Source of the DNA: JADJRH01 sp046351455 | GTDB taxonomy: Bacteria > Myxococcota_A > Polyangia > Polyangiales > Polyangiaceae | NCBI GenBank assembly: GCA_046351455.1 | Contig: JAXLYM010000015.1 | Coordinates: forward strand, 124,001-188,000 | Length of the DNA stretch: 64,000 bases | Direction: 5' to 3' | Shown: positions 45,907-55,095 of the stretch, one piece after another | How the letters are laid out: each line of letters begins with the position of its first letter | How positions within the stretch are numbered: the first letter of the stretch is position 1 | The notes under the pieces: generated by a model | Seen by the model: only the letters and a program-made list of their open reading frames with translations | Told to the model about the DNA's origin: nothing | The model's database searches: none | Made by a program: the position numbers and the translations under genes

Positions 45907-46842
45907 TCAGGGCTTCTGGAGGTGGGCGTTGTAGATGATCTCGTTCCCGTTGTCCGGGAAGTAGAACCCGAACATCACGCACATCTCCCGCGGAAACACC
46001 ACGTCGTTGGGAGTGTTGTTGTTCCACTGGCACGTTTGACGGATCGTCGTTCCCGCCTTGATGACGAAGGGGGCGTCCCTCGAGAACACGTCGGTGGGCG
46101 GATGCGACGAGAACGCCGCCGACCAATCGTGGTCGTAGAAGACGTCCGTCTTCCCGGTCCCGTCCACCATCTCCGCCGTGTAATGCGTGCCAAGCTCGTG
46201 CATGTGGCCACCTAGCCAGAACAGCTGCACATCCTGCTTGATCGTCGCGGAGGACACCCTCGTCGTGGCCGCGTTCGCGGGCAGATTGACCGAGAGATCC
46301 ACAACGGTGAAGAGATTGACGTAAGAGTCCACCTTGGCAGGATCGATCGTGCTGAGGGTGACTTCGTCCTGCGTAGAATACGTCTCCCCGGTGGTGTTGA
46401 TGTAATGAATCTGGAGCGCGATCTGCTTGCCGGCGGCGACCTTGTAGGCGAAGCCTTCCGGTAGAGAGATCACTGGTTCACCGGAGTTGGGCACGTCCGC
46501 GCCGCCGATCATGGTCCAGCTGGTCATTTCCTGATCGGTGCACGGGGTGTGACCGTTCTTCGTCTGATCGGTTGTATACACCGTGATATGATGACCGCCC
46601 GGGCCCTGCTTGCCGGAGATGCGCCAGACGCTCAGCTCCTCTTTGGTGACGACGCCGGTGTAATAGCAGTCGAACACGTCGCCCGCGGGAACGTCGAACT
46701 TGTCCGTCACGACGGTCAACCCGCTCGCCGCGCTGCTGGTCGTGTCCGCGGTGCCACCGGCGCCGCTCGTGTCGGCAGGCGCGCAACCAGACTCCAGCGC
46801 CGCAATCATCCCCATCCACAAGCAAACTCGGCGCAAGCTCAT
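45907..46842 (-). CDS. Lipoprotein of the copper type II monooxygenase (PHM/DBH-like) fold
   Basis: 311 residues from the ATG at 46842 with GAGG nine bases upstream. The lipobox region is MIAALESGCAP. The mature protein shows the paired copper-site features of peptidylglycine monooxygenase relatives: GGHHITVYTT (His-His), GGHMHELGTHY (His-x-His) and REMCVMFGFYFP (a Met ligand). Many bacterial proteins with this fold lack proven enzyme activity, so it may be a copper-binding protein. It is probably anchored to the outer membrane. It is convergent with the H1-like gene. Confidence 0.8.
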   Translation of the reverse strand: MSLRRVCLWMGMIAALESGCAPADTSGAGGTADTTSSAASGLTVVTDKFDVPAGDVFDCYYTGVVTKEELSVWRISGKQGPGGHHITVYTTDQTKNGHTPCTDQEMTSWTMIGGADVPNSGEPVISLPEGFAYKVAAGKQIALQIHYINTTGETYSTQDEVTLSTIDPAKVDSYVNLFTVVDLSVNLPANAATTRVSSATIKQDVQLFWLGGHMHELGTHYTAEMVDGTGKTDVFYDHDWSAAFSSHPPTDVFSRDAPFVIKAGTTIRQTCQWNNNTPNDVVFPREMCVMFGFYFPDNGNEIIYNAHLQKP

Positions 46843-46955
46843 CGCGACCTCCTCACGTCCCGTCGGATCCCAGCGGGCCCGAGGCACCTCTCCCATTCAC
46901 CTTATCCTGCGTCAATGGCCATCGAAGACGCGAGATGCGGTGTCGTTCTCGGGGG

Positions 46956-48245
46956 TCAACCGCCGCGCGACAGTGGGGCGATCAGGGCCGACAGGCGCTT
47001 CGACAAGGGCTGGCTCGGGGGGCCCTCGCGTCTCGTGCTCGGGGCCGCTTCGTGCTGGCGCAGGAATGGCTCCGCGACGAAGACCGCGAACGAGACGTAC
47101 TCGTACAGCCACTGCGCGAGCATCGACTCCGACTGCGCCGGACCCACCATCACCGCGATGTTCTCCACGATGGTGTCGATCACCAGCGTGCCGTCCTCCG
47201 CTGGGCCCGCCTTGCGGAACAACGCGTCGTAAATGCCAGCGCCCGTCGCGAAGCTCGCGAGCTGCTCCGCCACCTCGGGCCACTTGTGGATCGCCGCGAG
47301 CTCCGCGTGGATCTTGCGGATCGCCTCGTTGAACAACGCCACGATCGCCGCTGGGCCCGTCGGCCTCGGCGCGCGCACCACGATGCGGTTCGACTGCACG
47401 AGCTGGAACAGCGCCTGCGTCACCTCGAATTCGCCCATCGAGACGATGCGGCCGATCTCCGACACGTTGCGGTGGCCGTCGATCGCCCCGTACACCGCGC
47501 GCAGCTCCTCGGCCGGCGGCGCGCGCTCCGGCAACACCTCCGGCACGTGCTGATCCGAAGGGATGCGCTCGCGGAAATACCGCGTCTCGTCCATGCGGCG
47601 CACGCCCTCCATCAGGAGGCCGTTCACGCTCAGGCTCTGGCGCGCCGTGATCCGCGACTCGTCGAAGGTGTCGAGGAAATAGAACATGCCGTCGCCGACG
47701 AGGAGCATCGCGTACACGATCTCCTCCGTCTGCTTCGTCATGAGCTGGAACAAGCGCTCGCGCGTGACGAAGCCGAGGCGCACGGCCGCCTCCCCGAAGC
47801 GGACCTCGTTCGTGACGTGCTTCGCCGTGATCTCGACCTGCTCCTCCGTCAGCGCGCCGTAGCGATACAAAACCTCGCCGAGGCGCTCGCCGTCCGCCGT
47901 GGAGCTCGCGCCGATCACGTGGCTGCGATCGAAGAAGATCGACCGGCTCGTGTGGCCGTCCAGCACCACCAGCTCGCCCGGCCAACCGGCCTGACCGATG
48001 AGACCGAAGACGTCGCACAGCGCGCCGTTCGCCGTGATTTCCCCCGCGAGACGGAAGATCGGGCCGTCCTCGGGATCGCGGCGGCCGTCCTCGCCCACGT
48101 ACCGCATCACGATCAAATGCGCGGGGCCCGGCATCAGGCGGAAGGAGCCCTGGCGCGCACGCATGCGCTGGCTGGCCGTCTTCCCGACAGGGTGCGCCGT
48201 CCCTGTCGCATCCACGCGCACGAGCTCCAAGAGCTCTTCGTTCAT
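46956..48245 (-). CDS. DUF4388-domain protein
   Basis: 429 residues from the ATG at 48245 (48263 is possible). Residues ~50-140 match DUF4388 (FRLAGEITANGALCDVFGLI, then GELVVLDGHTSRSIFFDRSH and VIGASSTADGERLGEVLY), a small domain common in Deltaproteobacteria and Myxococcota, often tied to gliding or two-component signalling. The rest is helical with TKQTEEIVYAMLLVGDGMFYF in the middle. No receiver or kinase domain is present. It is divergent from uvrA, sharing a 142-bp promoter region. Confidence 0.83.
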   Translation of the reverse strand: MNEELLELVRVDATGTAHPVGKTASQRMRARQGSFRLMPGPAHLIVMRYVGEDGRRDPEDGPIFRLAGEITANGALCDVFGLIGQAGWPGELVVLDGHTSRSIFFDRSHVIGASSTADGERLGEVLYRYGALTEEQVEITAKHVTNEVRFGEAAVRLGFVTRERLFQLMTKQTEEIVYAMLLVGDGMFYFLDTFDESRITARQSLSVNGLLMEGVRRMDETRYFRERIPSDQHVPEVLPERAPPAEELRAVYGAIDGHRNVSEIGRIVSMGEFEVTQALFQLVQSNRIVVRAPRPTGPAAIVALFNEAIRKIHAELAAIHKWPEVAEQLASFATGAGIYDALFRKAGPAEDGTLVIDTIVENIAVMVGPAQSESMLAQWLYEYVSFAVFVAEPFLRQHEAAPSTRREGPPSQPLSKRLSALIAPLSRGG

Positions 48246-48387
48246 CCGAGCCAATGTATACACAAGCGGGCGGGCTCGTCAGCGCGGCTTCGCTAACGCA
48301 AGGCCGTTCAATAGCGACGGGATCCGCTCCGGCCGTGTTCTGCGCATGGATCACCGCAGAGGAGCGTGCTACGAGCCGGCCCCCTCG

Positions 48388-51300
48388 ATGGACCGTCTCA
48401 CCGTCCGCGGCGCCCGCCAGCATAATCTGAAGAACGTCAGCCTCTCGGTGCCGCGCAATCGCCTCGTGGTGCTCACGGGGCCGAGCGGATCCGGCAAATC
48501 GTCGCTCGCGTTCGACACCATCTACGCCGAAGGTCAGCGGCGCTACGTCGAGTCGCTCTCCGCGTACGCGCGGCAGTTCCTGGAGCAGCTCTCGAAGCCG
48601 GACGTCGACGCGATCGAAGGGCTCTCGCCGGCGATCGCGATCGAGCAGCGCGCCCTGTCGAAGAGCCCGCGGTCCACGGTCGGCACCGTCACCGAGATTT
48701 CGGATTACCTGCGGCTCCTGTTCGCGCGCGTCGGCACGCCGCACTGCCCGAACTGCGGCAAGCGGATCGAAGCGCAGACCGTGCAGCAGATCGTCGATCG
48801 TATCCTCGGCCTCGGCGAAGGGCGGCGCGTCACGATCCTCGCGCCGATCGCGCGTGCCCGGCGCGGCGAGCTGAAGCTGGATCTGGAGCGCCTGCGCCGC
48901 GAAGGGTTCGTGCGCGCGCGCATCGACGGCGAGCTGGTGGACCTCGGCGACGAGATCGTCCTCGATCGCTCGCGGCCGCACGATCTCGATGTCGTCGTGG
49001 ATCGCGTCGTCGTGAAGGAGGGCATCAAGGGGCGGCTCACGGACTCGGTGGAGCTGTCGCTGAAGCTCGGCGAAGGGCGCCTGCTCGTGGACACGTCGAC
49101 CGAGCAGGAGCAGACGGAGCCGCTCTGGATGAGCGAGCGGTTCGCGTGCGTGGACTGCGGGATTTCGCTGCCGCCCATCGAGCCGCGGATGTTCTCGTTC
49201 AACGGGCCGCACGGCGCGTGCCCCTCGTGCGACGGCATCGGCACGCGCACGCGCGTCGACGCGGAGCGCGTGGTGGATCCGCGGCGCACGCTGCGCGAGG
49301 GCGCGGTGCTCGCGTGGGGCCGGCGCGGATCGCTGGCGCTCTCCACCGAGACGGAGCGCGCCGTCAGCACGCTCGGCGTGAACCCGGACATCGCGTGGTC
49401 GAAGCTGCCGGAGGAGATGCGCGACGCCATCCTCTTCGGCACCAGCAACGAGACCGAAGAAGGCGCCGAGGAAAAACCGAAGAAGCCCGGTCGGCCGAAG
49501 CGCAAGCCCGCGGCGTACGACGGCATCGTGCCGCGCCTCGAGCGCATGCTCGCGAGCGGGGAGACGATCCGCGAAGACTTCGACGAGGACGAGGCCTCGC
49601 TCGACGACGACGGCGGCGTGGCGGACGAGATCGGGCGCTTCGTGACGGTGCGCACGTGCGACGCGTGCGGCGGGCGCAGGCTCCGCAAGGAGGCGCTCGC
49701 GGTGCTGCTCGGCGCGCGGAACATGGCGGAGGTCGGGCAGATGCCGCTCCGCACGCTGCGCAGCTTCCTCGCGACGCTGGCCCCCCTCTCCGGCGCGGAG
49801 GGCGCGGCCTCGCCCGAGAGCTTGCGGCGGGTGCTCGTGCACCAGAACGGCGCGGGGCTCGCGCACGAAGGCGAGGGCTCCACGATGCTCGCGGGGCGCG
49901 ACCTCGCGATCGCGGAGCCGCTCCTCCGCGCGGTGATCGCGCGCCTCGGGTTCCTCATCGACGTGGGGCTCGACTACCTCACGCTGGATCGATCGGCGCA
50001 GACGCTGTCGGGCGGCGAAGGCCAGCGCATCCGGCTCGCGACGCAGATCGGATCGGCGCTCGTGGGCGTGCTCTACGTGCTCGACGAGCCGTCCGTCGGC
50101 CTGCACGCGCGCGACAACGCGCGCCTCCTCGACGCGCTCCGACGCCTCGTGGATCTCGGCAACACGGTGCTCGTCGTGGAGCACGACCGGGACGCGATCC
50201 TCGCGGCGGATCACGTCGTCGACATGGGGCCCGGCGCGGGTGTGCACGGCGGTCGCGTCGTCGCCGAAGGATCGCCGGAAGAGATCTGCAAATCGCCGAC
50301 GTCGGTCACCGGCCCGTACATCTCCGGCGAGCGGCAGGTCGCGCAGCTCTTCGGCCGTCGCAAGCCGAGCGGCAAATCGATCCGCCTCGTCGGCGCGCGC
50401 GCGCACAACCTCCAGAACGTGACGGCGGAGATCCCGGTGGGCCTGCTCGTCGCGATCACCGGCGTCTCCGGCTCCGGCAAGAGCAGCCTCATCGTGGACA
50501 CGCTCCTGCCCGCGGCGAAGAACGCGCTCTACCGCAGCGCCGCGCCCGTCGGCGAGCACGACGCGATCGAGGGCCTCTCGCACATCGACAAGGTGATCTC
50601 GATCGATCAGGCGCCGATCGGCCGCACGCCGCGATCGAACCCCGCGACGTACACGGGCGTCTTCAGCCTGCTGCGCGAGATCTACACGGGCCTGCCCGAG
50701 GCGCGCGCGCGCGGCTACAAGGCCGGGCGCTTCTCGTTCAACGTGAAGGGCGGGCGCTGCGAGGCGTGCCAGGGCGACGGCGTGCTCCGCGTGGAGATGC
50801 ACTTCCTCCCGGACATCTTCGTCACGTGCGAGACGTGCGGCGGCAAGCGCTACAACCGCGAGACGCTGGAGGTTCTGTACCGCGGCATGTCGATCGCGGA
50901 CGCGCTCGACCTCAACGTGGAGCAGGCGATCGAGCAGTTCGAGAGCATCCCGAAGATCCGCGAGCGCCTCATCGCGCTGCGGCGCGTGGGCCTCGACTAC
51001 ATCACGCTCGGTCAGCCCGCGACGACGCTCTCCGGCGGTGAAGCGCAGCGCGTGAAGCTGGCGCGCGAGCTCGCCCGCAAGGCCACCGGCCGCACGCTGT
51101 ACGTGCTCGACGAGCCCACGACGGGCCTTCATTTCTCGGACATCGAGATCCTGACGGCGGGCCTCGTCGGCCTGCGCGACGCCGGCAACACGGTGGTCGT
51201 GATCGAGCACAACCTGGACGTGATCGCGTGCTGCGACTGGGTGATCGATCTCGGCCCCGAAGGCGGCGAGCACGGCGGTCAGATCGTCGGCGTCGGCACG

Positions 51301-51498
51301 CCCGAGGAGGTCGCGGCGAACGCGGCGTCACACACGGGCCGCTACCTCGCGCCGACGCTCGCGGCCCTTGGAAAGAAGGGATCTCCGTCGAAGGCGCCGA
51401 AGAGCCCCGCGACGCCGAGCAGCGCCCCGCGCGCGGCCGTCTCCGCGCCGCCCGTGTCCTCGTCCAAGACGGGGAGCGCGCGCAGCAAGAAGAGCTGA
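48388..51498 (+). CDS. uvrA: Excinuclease ABC subunit A
   Basis: 1036 residues from the ATG at 48388, where homology begins (an ATG at 48346 would add 14). UvrA is the damage-recognising ABC ATPase of nucleotide excision repair. Both Walker A sites (TGPSGSGKSS, GVSGSGKSS), both signatures (LSGGEGQRIRLA, LSGGEAQRVKLA), Walker B motifs (LDEPSVGLHARD, LDEPTTGLHF) and the zinc-binding Cys pairs (CPNCGKR, CPSCDG, CEACQGDG, CETCGGKR) are intact. It exceeds the usual ~940 residues because of an enlarged insertion domain with KKPGRPKRKP and an acidic run (residues ~355-415), and a C-terminal Ser/Pro/Lys tail. Confidence 0.97.
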   Translation: MDRLTVRGARQHNLKNVSLSVPRNRLVVLTGPSGSGKSSLAFDTIYAEGQRRYVESLSAYARQFLEQLSKPDVDAIEGLSPAIAIEQRALSKSPRSTVGTVTEISDYLRLLFARVGTPHCPNCGKRIEAQTVQQIVDRILGLGEGRRVTILAPIARARRGELKLDLERLRREGFVRARIDGELVDLGDEIVLDRSRPHDLDVVVDRVVVKEGIKGRLTDSVELSLKLGEGRLLVDTSTEQEQTEPLWMSERFACVDCGISLPPIEPRMFSFNGPHGACPSCDGIGTRTRVDAERVVDPRRTLREGAVLAWGRRGSLALSTETERAVSTLGVNPDIAWSKLPEEMRDAILFGTSNETEEGAEEKPKKPGRPKRKPAAYDGIVPRLERMLASGETIREDFDEDEASLDDDGGVADEIGRFVTVRTCDACGGRRLRKEALAVLLGARNMAEVGQMPLRTLRSFLATLAPLSGAEGAASPESLRRVLVHQNGAGLAHEGEGSTMLAGRDLAIAEPLLRAVIARLGFLIDVGLDYLTLDRSAQTLSGGEGQRIRLATQIGSALVGVLYVLDEPSVGLHARDNARLLDALRRLVDLGNTVLVVEHDRDAILAADHVVDMGPGAGVHGGRVVAEGSPEEICKSPTSVTGPYISGERQVAQLFGRRKPSGKSIRLVGARAHNLQNVTAEIPVGLLVAITGVSGSGKSSLIVDTLLPAAKNALYRSAAPVGEHDAIEGLSHIDKVISIDQAPIGRTPRSNPATYTGVFSLLREIYTGLPEARARGYKAGRFSFNVKGGRCEACQGDGVLRVEMHFLPDIFVTCETCGGKRYNRETLEVLYRGMSIADALDLNVEQAIEQFESIPKIRERLIALRRVGLDYITLGQPATTLSGGEAQRVKLARELARKATGRTLYVLDEPTTGLHFSDIEILTAGLVGLRDAGNTVVVIEHNLDVIACCDWVIDLGPEGGEHGGQIVGVGTPEEVAANAASHTGRYLAPTLAALGKKGSPSKAPKSPATPSSAPRAAVSAPPVSSSKTGSARSKKS

Positions 51499-51558
51499 GC
51501 GCCCCGCCGAGCGCCGGCGCGCGCAGCGACGACGACAGCGCTTCGCCGTGGAGATCGC

Positions 51559-52212
51559 TCAGCGCACGAAGCGGACCCGGAACGTCGCGTCCGTGGTCGT
51601 GTTCGCGCCCGCGGCGTCTTTCCCCGGCTCGTAGCTGAATTTGAGGGCGCAATCGCGCGCGGCGCGTCCGAAGCCGTGCCCGGGATCCAAGAGGACGAGC
51701 GCCCTCGTCGCCTTCCCGTTCGCGTCCACGGTCACGCGGAGCAAGACCGTCGCCTCGTCGATCGGATCGACGTCGGCTTCTTTCGGGAAGGAGCACGGCG
51801 TCTCTTTTTTCAGGCGCGCCGGCGTGGTGGACGGAGGAGGAGGCGGCGGGATCGGTCCGCCCACGACACCTCCGACCACGCCGCCGACGACACGACCCAC
51901 GACGCCGCCGGCGACACCGCCCATGACGCCGTCGGGCTCATCGAGATCGATCGGCTCCTCGCGAGGCATCGCCTCGGGCGCGCGGCGCACCTGCTCCAGC
52001 ACCTCCACGGGGCGCGGAGGAGGCGGAGGCACGACCTCTTCCTCCGGCTCGTCCGCCTTCGCACGGGCGGACGACGACGCGGCGGACGCGGCCGTGGACG
52101 TCGGGATCTCGGGCACGATCGTCTCACGCGGCGCCGCGGGCGAGCACCCGAGCGCCGAGACGATCAGCGGCCCGAACAGGAAGAGATCTCGGTGACGAGG
52201 ATCGGGCCGCAT
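51559..52212 (-). CDS. Lipoprotein with TonB-like C-terminal domain
   Basis: 217 residues. Signal peptide with lipobox VSALGCSP. A disordered Pro/Glu-rich part is followed by an odd Gly-Val repeat (GGVVGRVVGGVVGGVVGG) and a proline run. The last ~80 residues resemble the TonB C-terminal fold or energy-transducer tail (ATVLLRVTVDANGKATRALV, then CALKFSYEPGKDA and ATFRVRFVR). With a lipid anchor in place of an inner-membrane helix, it is unlikely to act as a true TonB; such proteins are common in myxobacteria and of unknown role. Confidence 0.75.
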   Translation of the reverse strand: MRPDPRHRDLFLFGPLIVSALGCSPAAPRETIVPEIPTSTAASAASSSARAKADEPEEEVVPPPPPRPVEVLEQVRRAPEAMPREEPIDLDEPDGVMGGVAGGVVGRVVGGVVGGVVGGPIPPPPPPSTTPARLKKETPCSFPKEADVDPIDEATVLLRVTVDANGKATRALVLLDPGHGFGRAARDCALKFSYEPGKDAAGANTTTDATFRVRFVR

Positions 52213-52225
52213 CGTCGGCTCGCGA

Positions 52226-52588
52226 TCAGCCGTAGTCTTTTTCGGCGCGCTCCTGATCCTCTTTGCAGCGGATGCAGAGCGACGTCTCCGGCCGCGCCTC
52301 CAGGCGCTTCATCGTGATCTCTTCGCCGCACTCCTCGCAGTTGCCGAAGGAGCCGTCCTCGATCTTCGCGAGGGCCTTCTCGATCTTGTCGAGGAACGAT
52401 TTCTCGCGGCCGCGGAGCCGGAACGTGAACGACTGGAGGTACTCGCTCGACGCGAGGTCCATCTCGTCCGGGAGGTCGTTGGCGTCCAGCATCATGTCTT
52501 CCGACAGGGTTTGCTTGGCCTTCTTGACGATCTCGTCCCGCTTCTCTTCGAGCATCGTCTTGAACTTCTTGAGTTGCGCCTTGTTCAT
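52226..52588 (-). CDS. DksA/TraR-family zinc-finger transcription factor
   Basis: 120 residues from the ATG at 52588, preceded by GGAGA. The coiled-coil part (MNKAQLKKFKTMLEEKRDEI) carries an acidic tip region (DLPDEMDLASSEY). The C-terminal zinc finger is CEECGEEITMKRLEARPETSLCIRC without a break, with spacing C-x2-C-x17-C-x2-C. DksA binds the RNA polymerase secondary channel with ppGpp. The length is close to the family's. Confidence 0.92.
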   Translation of the reverse strand: MNKAQLKKFKTMLEEKRDEIVKKAKQTLSEDMMLDANDLPDEMDLASSEYLQSFTFRLRGREKSFLDKIEKALAKIEDGSFGNCEECGEEITMKRLEARPETSLCIRCKEDQERAEKDYG

Positions 52589-52891
52589 TTCATTCTCCGC
52601 GCAAACCGCCGGTCTTGGCCCCATGTTGGGGCGGCAGGCGATAGTCGCCCCTGAACGGATGACCCTGTCAAAAAGGGCGCAGAACGGTAGGAGCGAACCC
52701 CGCGTTCGTCAAGAGTTTCCTCTCACGAGCGCGCGAACTTTCTCTCAGCCCGCTCCTTGCCCGCGTTTCGCGTTCTGGTTCCCCCGGACGAGAGCGCGCA
52801 TCGCAAGTTAGCAGCCCGCACAAGAACGGACCGTCCGCCGATCATGGCACCCCTCGTTGACGGCGGGTGCCTGCCGTGAAACACGCGCGGC

Positions 52892-53734
52892 GTGCTCGAA
52901 TTCGATCCTTCCAAGCCGGCCGCTCCGCCGCGCGCTGCGTCCACCGTGATCGTGCTCCGCGAGGCCGCCTCGGCGCTGGAGGTGTTCTGCGTGCTGCGGC
53001 ATCAGAAATCGAGCTTCCTCGGCGGCGCGATCGTGTTTCCGGGCGGCAAGGTCGACGCGCAGGACGCGGCCGCCGAGTGGAGCTCGCTCGCGACGGCGCC
53101 CCACGCGCGGGCCGCGGCGATGGAAGGGCCCGACGCGTCGGCGCTCGCGCTCGCGATCGCCGCGTGCCGCGAGAGCTTGGAGGAGGCCGCGATCCTGCCG
53201 CTCGATCAGCCGGTGCCGTCCGAGGTCGTGCTCGCGATGCGGCGTGAGCTGGAGGCGGGCGCGCCGTTCGCCGAGACGCTTCGCGGGCGCGGCGTGCGGC
53301 TCGCGGTGGACGCGCTCGTCCCGTGGGCGCGCTGGGTCACGCCGGAGGCCGAGCAGCGGCGGTTCGACGCGCGCTTCTTCCTGCTCGCGCTCCCTCCGAT
53401 GCAGCAGGGCGCGCACGACGATCGCGAGGTCACGCACAGCTTCTGGGCCACGCCCGCGGAGGTGCTGCGGCGCTTCGTCGCGGGCGAGATCTTCCTCGCG
53501 CCGCCGACGTGCCGGACGCTGGAGCTGCTCGCGCCGTGCCGCTCCATGGCCGATGCGCTCGCGCTCGCGAACCAGCAGTCGCTGCAGCCGATCTGCCCTC
53601 AGTTCGTGCCGGACGAAAAGGCCCCGTTCCTCGCGCTGCCAGGCGATCCGATGCACGCCGTCGCCGAGACGCGCGTCGCCGGCAAGACGCGGTTCGTGCT
53701 GCGCGACGGGCGGTTCCTCAGCGAAGATCCCTGA
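52892..53734 (+). CDS. Nudix hydrolase
   Basis: 280 residues from a GTG at 52892. The Nudix box is stretched: VFPGGKVDAQ near residue 48 and CRESLEEAAIL (the REUxEExGU part) near 92, with a long insert between the Gly and the catalytic helix, as in the NUDT19 type that hydrolyses CoA and acyl-CoA derivatives. The later FDARFFLLALP strand and HSFWATPAEVL helix fit the same subgroup. Substrate is inferred only. Confidence 0.85.
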   Translation: MLEFDPSKPAAPPRAASTVIVLREAASALEVFCVLRHQKSSFLGGAIVFPGGKVDAQDAAAEWSSLATAPHARAAAMEGPDASALALAIAACRESLEEAAILPLDQPVPSEVVLAMRRELEAGAPFAETLRGRGVRLAVDALVPWARWVTPEAEQRRFDARFFLLALPPMQQGAHDDREVTHSFWATPAEVLRRFVAGEIFLAPPTCRTLELLAPCRSMADALALANQQSLQPICPQFVPDEKAPFLALPGDPMHAVAETRVAGKTRFVLRDGRFLSEDP

Positions 53735-53775
53735 AGGCGCGTCCGCGGGCGCGACCCGGAAAGGGGAACGGCGAC

Positions 53776-54379
53776 ATGCGATTGTCGAAGACCACGCTGG
53801 GTCTGCTCGTCGCGTGGATCGCGACCGGCTGCGGCTCGCTCGCGAAGGTGGAAGTGGACACCACCACGACGACCGGGAGCGGCGGCGCGAGCGGCTCCAC
53901 GACCACGACCACGACCGGGAACGGCGGCGCGAGCGGCTCCACGACCACGACCGGATCCACGTCCGTCGCGGGGGCCTCGACCGGCGACGGCGGCGACGGC
54001 GGCACGATCATGAGCTGCGTCTCGGACAGCGAGTGCCCCTCCCCCGCGTCGACTGCGGCGGATCTCTGTGCCCGCCGTGCGGGATCGGCCAGCAGTGCGG
54101 TGGCTTCGACGAGAACTGTGCGGGCAGCCTGACCTGCGTGGGCGGTCATTGCGTCATCGCCGAGCCCGGACCGTGCATGTCGCCGGCCGAGTGCCTGTCC
54201 GGCTTCTGCGTCGACGGCGTCTGCTGCGACACCTTCTGCGGGGACGTTTGCATGTCCTGCGGGCTCCCGGGCAAAGTGGGAGTCTGCGCGTTCATCCCGC
54301 GGGGCAGGACCCGAACAACGAGTGTGGCGGAGCACCCCCGGGCGACGTGTGCAATGGTATGGGCGCATGTGGCCAGTGA
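53776..54379 (+). pseudogene. Frameshifted Cys-rich lipoprotein
   Basis: It begins at the ATG at 53776 with a lipobox WIATGCGS and a Thr/Ser/Gly linker, up to MSCVSDSECPSP. There the frame changes: one missing C in the run at ~54036-54045 would restore VDCGGSLCPPCGIGQQC. A second missing G near 54300-54304 would restore GQDPNNECGG and DVCNGMGACGQ before the stop at 54379. The joined product would have over 20 cysteines in the pattern VCCDTFCGDVCMSC, as in the Cys-rich extracellular proteins common in this group. Both breaks are in homopolymer runs, so sequencing error or slippage are alternatives to decay. Confidence 0.75.
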
Positions 54380-54463
54380 CGGAGATGTGAGCTCGGCGCG
54401 CCGTCCGCGATCCGTCGAAGTGTGAGCCCGCCCCGCAGACAGTCGCCTGCCTCGTTCGTCCCC

Positions 54464-54500
54464 GGGGGAGTGATACGAGGGGGCGGAGCCCCCTTGTAAA
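54464..54500. repeat. Dispersed repeat family B, copy 2
   Basis: 37 bases identical to 6532-6568, with the same GGGGGC-GGA-GCCCCC hairpin and TTGTAAA end. It lies between the Cys-rich remnant and an acetyltransferase gene. Confidence 0.8.
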
Positions 54501-54548
54501 TCCGATAAATTCCAGGTTCCTGGTCAGTCTCCGCCACGGAAGACAGGC

Positions 54549-55034
54549 TCAGAGACGCAGCACGTAATACTGATCACATCCGTGGTGCCCTGTTGCCCCC
54601 ATGGGCGCGGTCATCCGCTCGAAGCTCATTCGCCGATAGAGCCTCTGCGCGGCCTTCATCCCGCTGAGCGTCTCCAGGTACATCATCGAATAGCCCATGC
54701 GGCGGGCCTCTTCGATGCACTTCTTGAGGAGCGCCTCTCCCATGCCGGTGCCGCGCACCTCCGAGAGCAGGTACATTTTTCGAAGCTCGCACACGTCCTC
54801 GGCCGCGCCGGCGAGCGGGCCCACGCCGCCTCCTCCGACGACGCGGCCAGCCTGCTCCACCACGAAGTACGCGGCGCGCGGCCCCGAATAGGCGCGACTG
54901 ATGAAGTCGACCTCCGGATCCTGGATCGCGAAGCCGTCCCCCACGGCGCCGAATTCGGGCATGACCGTGCGGATGATGGCGGCGATCTCGGGATCGTCTT
55001 CGGGACGGATGGGACGGAGCGTGAGCGTGATCAA
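54549..55034 (-). CDS. GNAT-family N-acetyltransferase
   Basis: 161 residues from a TTG at 55034, taken because the GNAT fold begins right after it (LRPIRPEDDPEIAAIIRTVM). No ATG or GTG fits well, so the start is uncertain. Fold landmarks are YFVVEQAGRVVGGGGVGPL and VRGTGMGEALLKKCIEEARR, the latter with the acetyl-CoA Q/RxxGxG/A loop, and LYRRMSFERM near the end. Substrate unknown. It lies downstream of the reductase gene on the same strand with a 61-bp gap. Confidence 0.82.
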   Translation of the reverse strand: MITLTLRPIRPEDDPEIAAIIRTVMPEFGAVGDGFAIQDPEVDFISRAYSGPRAAYFVVEQAGRVVGGGGVGPLAGAAEDVCELRKMYLLSEVRGTGMGEALLKKCIEEARRMGYSMMYLETLSGMKAAQRLYRRMSFERMTAPMGATGHHGCDQYYVLRL

Positions 55035-55095
55035 GGCCCGTCGACGATAGCGCGTCCGCCGGGCGCCGACAGCGCGAAACCTGCGCCGATCCGGC

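Noticed and set aside
48296..48312. LexA-box-like sequence (ending GCCGTTCA) upstream of uvrA
   Set aside because: Only about 12 of 17 positions fit the myxobacterial LexA consensus as I recall it, and the GTTCA core alone is common; not strong enough to call.
46912..51273. A very long open frame (about 1,450 codons) antisense to uvrA and the DUF4388 gene
   Set aside because: Pure consequence of high GC: it lies opposite a clear uvrA, has an Arg/His/Ala-rich nonsense composition and no domain.
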